Positions 59,790 to 64,000 of a DNA stretch of 64,000 bases are shown here, in pieces. The stretch is taken from positions 6,386,001-6,450,000 of the forward strand of contig NZ_LT629772.1 in NCBI RefSeq assembly GCF_900105385.1. Direction: 5' to 3'. This DNA is from Microlunatus soli. Its GTDB lineage: Bacteria; Actinomycetota; Actinomycetes; Propionibacteriales; Propionibacteriaceae. Position 1 is the first letter of the stretch. Each line of letters opens with the position of its first letter. Below the pieces are notes generated by a model. It made no database searches. It was given only the letters and a program-made list of their open reading frames with translations, and was not told the DNA's origin. The position numbers and the translations under genes are program-made.

Positions 59790-62700
59790 ATGGCGCGATG
59801 GAGTCCGTTGGAGTGGCCGGTGGTCCGGCAGTTGCGCTCCGGTGATCTCTTCGGCCGGGGTCCGGCCGTCACGTCCGAACGGACCCGCGAGATCGCGCCC
59901 CGGACCACGACCGCCGACCGGGTCGTGCAGAGCGTCTGTCCCTACTGCGCTGTCGGCTGTGGACAGCGGGTGTTCGTCCGCGACGAGAAGGTCGTCCAGA
60001 TCGAGGGCGACAAGGATTCGCCGATCTCCCGCGGTCGGCTCTGCCCGAAGGGCGCGGCCAGCGAGCAACTGATCAACTCCCCCGGCCGGCAGACCCAGGT
60101 GCTCTATCGCCCGCCGCGCAGCAAGGACTGGCAACGACTCGATCGCAACACCGCGATGGACATGATCGCCAAACGCTTCATCGAGTCCCGACGCAACACC
60201 TGGCAGGAGAACGACGCCCAGGGCCGGCGGCTCCGCCGGACGATGGGCATCGCGTCGTTGGGCGGCGCGACACTGGACAACGAAGAGAACTATCTGATCA
60301 AGAAACTCTTCACCGCCGCCGGCGCGATCCAGATCGAGAACCAGGCCAGGATTTGACACTCCGCAACGGTTCCCAGTCTGGGAGCCTCGTTCGGGCGTGG
60401 CGGTGCCACGCAGTATCTGCAGGACATGGCCAATGCCGACTGCATCGTGATCCAGGGCTCCAACATGGCCGAATGCCATCCGGTCGGATTCCAATGGGTC
60501 GAGGAGGCCAAGGCCCGCGGCGCGAAGATCATCCATGTCGACCCCCGGTTCACCCGCACCTCGGCGATCGCCGACAGGCATCTGCCGATCCGGGCCGGCT
60601 CGGATGTGGTGTTGTTGGGCGCGTTGATCAACTACGTGATCAGCAATGAGCTCTGGTTCGACGAGTACGTGACCGCCTACACCAACGCCGCCACGATCGT
60701 GACCGAGGCCTATCGCGACCCCGAGGACCTGGACGGCCTGTTCTCCGGCTTCGACCCCGAGACCGGCGCCTACGACCCCGCCAGCTGGGCCTATCAAGGT
60801 CACGACACCGACGAAACGGGACAACCGGGCACGCGCCGAGGCCCCGGAGAACACGGAGCCAGTGCATCGCAGCGGGCGGCCGGTGATCAACACGGCAGCG
60901 GCGGGCCCGCCCTCGAGCATGCCGAGGTCGAACGCGACGAGACCCTGCAGCATCCCCGGACCGTGTTCCAGATCCTCAAGCGGCACTTCGCCCGCTACAC
61001 CCCGGAGATGGTCCGCGACCTGTGCGGCATCAGCGTCGAGGACTTCGGATACCTGGCGCGCGCGGTCACCGAGAATTCCGGCCGGGACCGCACCACCTGC
61101 TTCGCCTACGCGGTCGGCTGGACCCAGCACACCCTCGGTGCCCAGTTCATCCGCAGCGCGGCGATCCTGCAACTGCTGCTGGGCAACATAGGCCGGCCGG
61201 GCGGCGGCATCATGGCGCTGCGCGGTCATGCCAGCATCCAGGGTTCGACCGACATCCCGACTCTGTTCAACCTGCTGCCCGGCTACCTGCCGATGCCGAA
61301 GGCCGGTGATCATGACACTTTCGCCGACTATTTGGAGGCAGTCGGCTCCAAACAACAGAAGGGATTCTGGGCCAACGCCGACGCCTACACGATCAGTCTG
61401 CTGAAGGCCTGGTGGGGCGACGCCGCCACTGCCGACAACGACTGGGCCTATGACTACCTCCCCCGGATCACCAGACCGCACGGCACCTACCAGACCGTCA
61501 CCGGAATGCTCGCCGACGAGGTAGAGGGCTACTTCCTGCTCGGCCAGAACCCTGCGGTCGGCTCGGCCAACGGGCGGATGCAACGGCTCGGCATGTCGCA
61601 TCTGAAGTGGCTCGTCGTCCGCGACCTGAACATGATCGAATCGGCAACGTTCTGGAAGGACGGCCCGGAGATCAAGACCGGCGAGCTGAAGACCGAGGAG
61701 ATCGACACCGAGGTGTTCTTCATGCCGGCCGCATCGCATGTGGAGAAGGCCGGATCGTTCACCCAGACCCAGCGGCTGCTGCAGTGGCGGCACCAGGCGG
61801 TCGCGCCGCCGGGCGATTGTCAGAGCGACCTGGACTTCTTCATCGATCTCGGCAACCGGGTCCGGGCGTTGCTGGCCGATTCGACCGACGACCGGGACCG
61901 GCCGCTGCTGGACCTGACCTGGGACTACCCGGACGACGAACACGGCAACCCCGACTCCGAGGCCGTGCTGGCCGAGATCAACGGCCGGCAACTCACCGGG
62001 CCCGGTGCCGGCAGACCACTGTCGGCCTACACCGAGCTGCGGGCCGACGGATCCACCGAGGCCGGCTGCTGGATCTACACCGGCGTGTACGCCGACGGAG
62101 TCAACCAGGCGGCCCGTCGCAAGCCGGGCCGCGATCAGGGCCCGACGGCACTGGAGTGGGGTTGGGCGTGGCCGGCCAACCGGCGGATCCTCTACAACCG
62201 TGCGTCCGCCGACCCGGACGGAAACCCTTGGAGCGAACGGAAACGCTACGTCTGGTGGGACCGTGAGCAGGGCAAGTGGATCGGTGACGACGTGCCTGAC
62301 TTCGTACCGGATCGAGCCCCGCACAGCCGACCCGATCCCGGTGTCGGCGGGCCCGACGCGATTGCCGGCGACGACCCCTTCGTGATGCAGTCCGACGGCA
62401 AGGGTTGGCTGTTCGCCCCACACGGCCTGGTGGACGGCCCGATGCCGACGCACTACGAGCCACAGGAATCGCCGGTGGCCAACGCCCTCTACCCGCAGCA
62501 GCAGAGTCCGGCCCGGGTGCGGTTCGCCCGTCCGGACAACCTCAGTGCGCCGAGCGCCGGCACCCCGGGCGCCGACGTGTACCCGTTCGTCTTCACCACC
62601 TATCGGCTGACCGAACATCACACCGCCGGCGGGATGAGCCGCTGGCTGCCGTACCTGTCCGAACTGCAACCGGAGATGTTCTGCGAGGTGTCGCCGCAGC

Positions 62701-63128
62701 TGGCCGCCGAACGCGGACTGGAGCCGTACGGCTGGGCGACGTTGATCTCGCCGCGGGCCGCGATCGAGGCCCGGGTGTTGATCACCGACCGGGTCTCACC
62801 GTTGATCATCGGCGGCCGTACCATCCATCAGATCGGCATGCCCTATCACTGGGGCGTCGGCAGCGACGCGGTGATCACCGGCGACGCCGCCAACGACCTG
62901 CTCGGCATCACGCTGGACCCGAATGTGCTGATCCAGGAATCCAAGGTCGGCTCCTGCGACATCCGTGCCGGACGCCGTCCGCACGGCCGGGAGTTGCTGG
63001 ACCTGGTCACCGAGTACCAGACTCGAGCCGGGGCGACGACCGAGACCGACAACCAGACCGTGACCGATCCGGGCAGCCAGGGAAGAGACCGACACCGCCC
63101 GGGAACAGATCAGGGGAAGGAGGACTGA
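59790..63128 (+). CDS. fdhA: Formate dehydrogenase alpha subunit, selenocysteine-containing
   Basis: Molybdo- or tungsto-bis-MGD enzyme oxidising formate to CO2. One frame runs from ATG 59790 to TGA 63126-63128 (1112 residues) with a single internal UGA at 60354-60356, residue 189, in NQARI-U-HSATVPSLGASFGRGGAT. This is where formate dehydrogenases have Sec or Cys before His. The N-terminal [4Fe-4S] ligands are Cys50, 53, 57 and 85. A SECIS-like hairpin follows the UGA. There is no Tat or other signal peptide, so it is probably cytoplasmic-facing, unlike the exported E. coli FdnG/FdoG. A candidate -10 TAGGCT at 59776 suggests a leaderless start. Stop and fdhB start overlap (TGATG). selA, selB, selC and selD must lie elsewhere. 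Confidence 0.92.
60354..60394 (+). promoter_or_regulatory. Sec UGA codon with bacterial SECIS hairpin
   Basis: UGA, then 11 bases (CACTCCGCAAC), then GGTTCCC-AGTCT-GGGAGCC (60368-60386, seven pairs, one G-U). This is the same distance as from UGA to the GGUU of the E. coli fdhF SECIS, with a related loop (AGUCU against GGUCU). The lower stem is CCG/AAC (60361-60363 and 60365-60367) against GTTCGG (60389-60394). SelB should recognise it and insert selenocysteine. Confidence 0.88.
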
Positions 63129-64000
63129 TGGGCCAGTTCTCCGGTCCGAGCGACCCGGCCGCCGACGCACGATGGCCGGAACATCAACACCGCAAGGGGT
63201 TCTTCACCGATACCTCGATCTGCATCGGCTGCAAGGCCTGCGAGGTCGCCTGCAAGGAATGGAACCAACTTCCCCGCGACGGTGATCTCGAGCTGCTCGG
63301 ATCCTCCTACGACAACACCGGCGAACTCGGGGCCAGCACCTGGCGGCACGTCGCCTTCATCGAGCAGGGACCCGAACGGATCGAGCAGGCACGAGCCTCC
63401 GGCCGGGCCCTTGTTGATCTTGGGATGCCGACCGTCGGCCCGCCCTCGGATCACGGTCCGTCGACAGACTCAGGACCCTTGGTCGCCGATCCTGCCACCG
63501 GTTCGGTTTCGTTGAACGATACGGCGCCGCCGGATACGCCGGAGTTCCGTTGGCTGATGGCCTCCGACGTCTGCAAGCACTGTACGCATGCGGGCTGTCT
63601 GGATGTCTGCCCGACCGGAGCGTTGTTCCGCAGCGAGTTCGGCACCGTCGTGGTGCAACCCGACGTCTGCAACGGCTGCGGCGCCTGCGTCGCCGGCTGC
63701 CCGTTCGGCGTCATCGAACGGCGGACCGACGGGACCGTGCAACCCGGCGAACGGCGCGGGCAGCGCAAGGGCGAGCAGCCCGAGGTGCCGCGGGTCGGGA
63801 TCGCTCAGAAGTGCACGCTCTGCTACGACCGCTTGGTCGATGATCAGACTCCCGCCTGTGCGCAGACCTGCCCGACCACGTCGATCAAGTTCGGCGATCG
63901 GGACGAGATGCTGGCCACCGCCAAGGAACGGGTCGCCGAATTGCATGCCCAGGGCATGACCGAAGCCCGGCTGTACGGCGCAAACGAGCTGGACGGCGTC
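63128..64000 (+). CDS. fdhB: Formate dehydrogenase iron-sulfur beta subunit, 5' part
   Basis: Ferredoxin-like electron-transfer subunit; 291 residues visible, open to the window end. Cluster motifs: CIGCKACEVACKEWN (C32, 35, 38, 42), CKHCTHAGCLDVCPTGAL, CNGCGACVAGCPFGVIE and CTLCYD...CAQTCPTTSIKFGD, four [4Fe-4S] sites as in the FdoH/FdnH group. About 50 residues between 90 and 140 form a variable insertion rich in Ser, Pro and Asp. The start ATG shares one base with the fdhA stop. A membrane gamma subunit would be expected further downstream. Confidence 0.95.
   Translation, partial: MGQFSGPSDPAADARWPEHQHRKGFFTDTSICIGCKACEVACKEWNQLPRDGDLELLGSSYDNTGELGASTWRHVAFIEQGPERIEQARASGRALVDLGMPTVGPPSDHGPSTDSGPLVADPATGSVSLNDTAPPDTPEFRWLMASDVCKHCTHAGCLDVCPTGALFRSEFGTVVVQPDVCNGCGACVAGCPFGVIERRTDGTVQPGERRGQRKGEQPEVPRVGIAQKCTLCYDRLVDDQTPACAQTCPTTSIKFGDRDEMLATAKERVAELHAQGMTEARLYGANELDGV

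Noticed and set aside
60354-60356. Internal TGA read as a stop, making fdhA a pseudogene or two genes.
   Set aside because: Both parts are in the same frame, the TGA is exactly at the Sec position of formate dehydrogenases and a SECIS-like hairpin follows at the correct distance.

Overview
The window reads as a chromosomal segment of a high-GC Gram-positive bacterium (Actinomycetota). The marks are strong G/C preference at third codon positions, GTG starts, several promoters that place +1 on the start codon, a secreted Rpf-type lytic transglycosylase, the actinobacterial ImuA'/ImuB/DnaE2 mutasome, LexA boxes of the TCGAAC-N4-GTTCGA type and many DinB/GNAT/DUF proteins of this phylum. A soil member of the Propionibacteriales (Microlunatus-like) is my guess from overall style; no rRNA or other taxonomic marker is present. 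I see no tRNA, rRNA, prophage, insertion sequence or CRISPR array.

Layout. 1-536: 3' end of an alpha-L-rhamnosidase (GH78). 687-8696: complete narGHJI-narK cluster for membrane-bound nitrate respiration, closed by two hairpins. 8789-10883: Rpf gene with a long structured leader, then a decayed protein-tyrosine-phosphatase gene. 10884-12128: AztD-like zinc lipoprotein behind a Zur-like operator. 12192-17308: heparinase-like lyase, orphan sugar-binding lipoprotein and polyprenyl glycosylphosphotransferase. 17403-26946: small enzymes (MazG-like, methyltransferases, flavin disulfide reductase, DinB proteins, ABC exporter, 2-hydroxyacid dehydrogenase, secreted HNH nuclease). 27040-29649: GH106-like glycosidase. 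29659-31162: a short threonyl-tRNA synthetase behind what looks like a complete ribosome-mediated attenuator. 31196-34286: CseB/CseC-like two-component system and a DUF4232 lipoprotein. 34462-40408: methyltransferase, acetyltransferases, prolyl aminopeptidase, Nudix and sugar-isomerase genes and a frameshifted secreted protein. 40534-50139: dnaE2, imuB and imuA' with two LexA boxes, imuA' being separated from the others by a ClC transporter, a MarR regulator and a TDT transporter. 50196-54049: MFS transporter, MerR-thioredoxin pair, pdxT/pdxS. 54050-54518: a 0.47-kb noncoding stretch with five degenerate 35-bp repeats. 54519-59596: BenE transporter with an XRE-cupin regulator, DUF2252, DUF488, DUF5655 and MOSC proteins. 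59790 to the end: fdhA with an in-frame UGA followed by a SECIS-like hairpin, so probably a selenoprotein, and the start of fdhB.

How the parts fit. The two ends are complementary redox modules: formate dehydrogenase can feed electrons to the quinone pool and nitrate reductase can take them, and both need molybdopterin and Fe-S clusters. The middle is a mix of carbohydrate, envelope, zinc, SOS and vitamin B6 functions.

The strongest regulatory and decoding signals are (i) the thrS leader: promoter, leaderless 22-codon peptide with three consecutive Thr codons, mutually exclusive antiterminator and terminator; (ii) the Sec codon plus SECIS of fdhA; (iii) the Zur-like box of the solitary aztD; (iv) LexA boxes of the split mutasome; (v) REP-like palindromes that have entered dnaE2 and the imuB leader.
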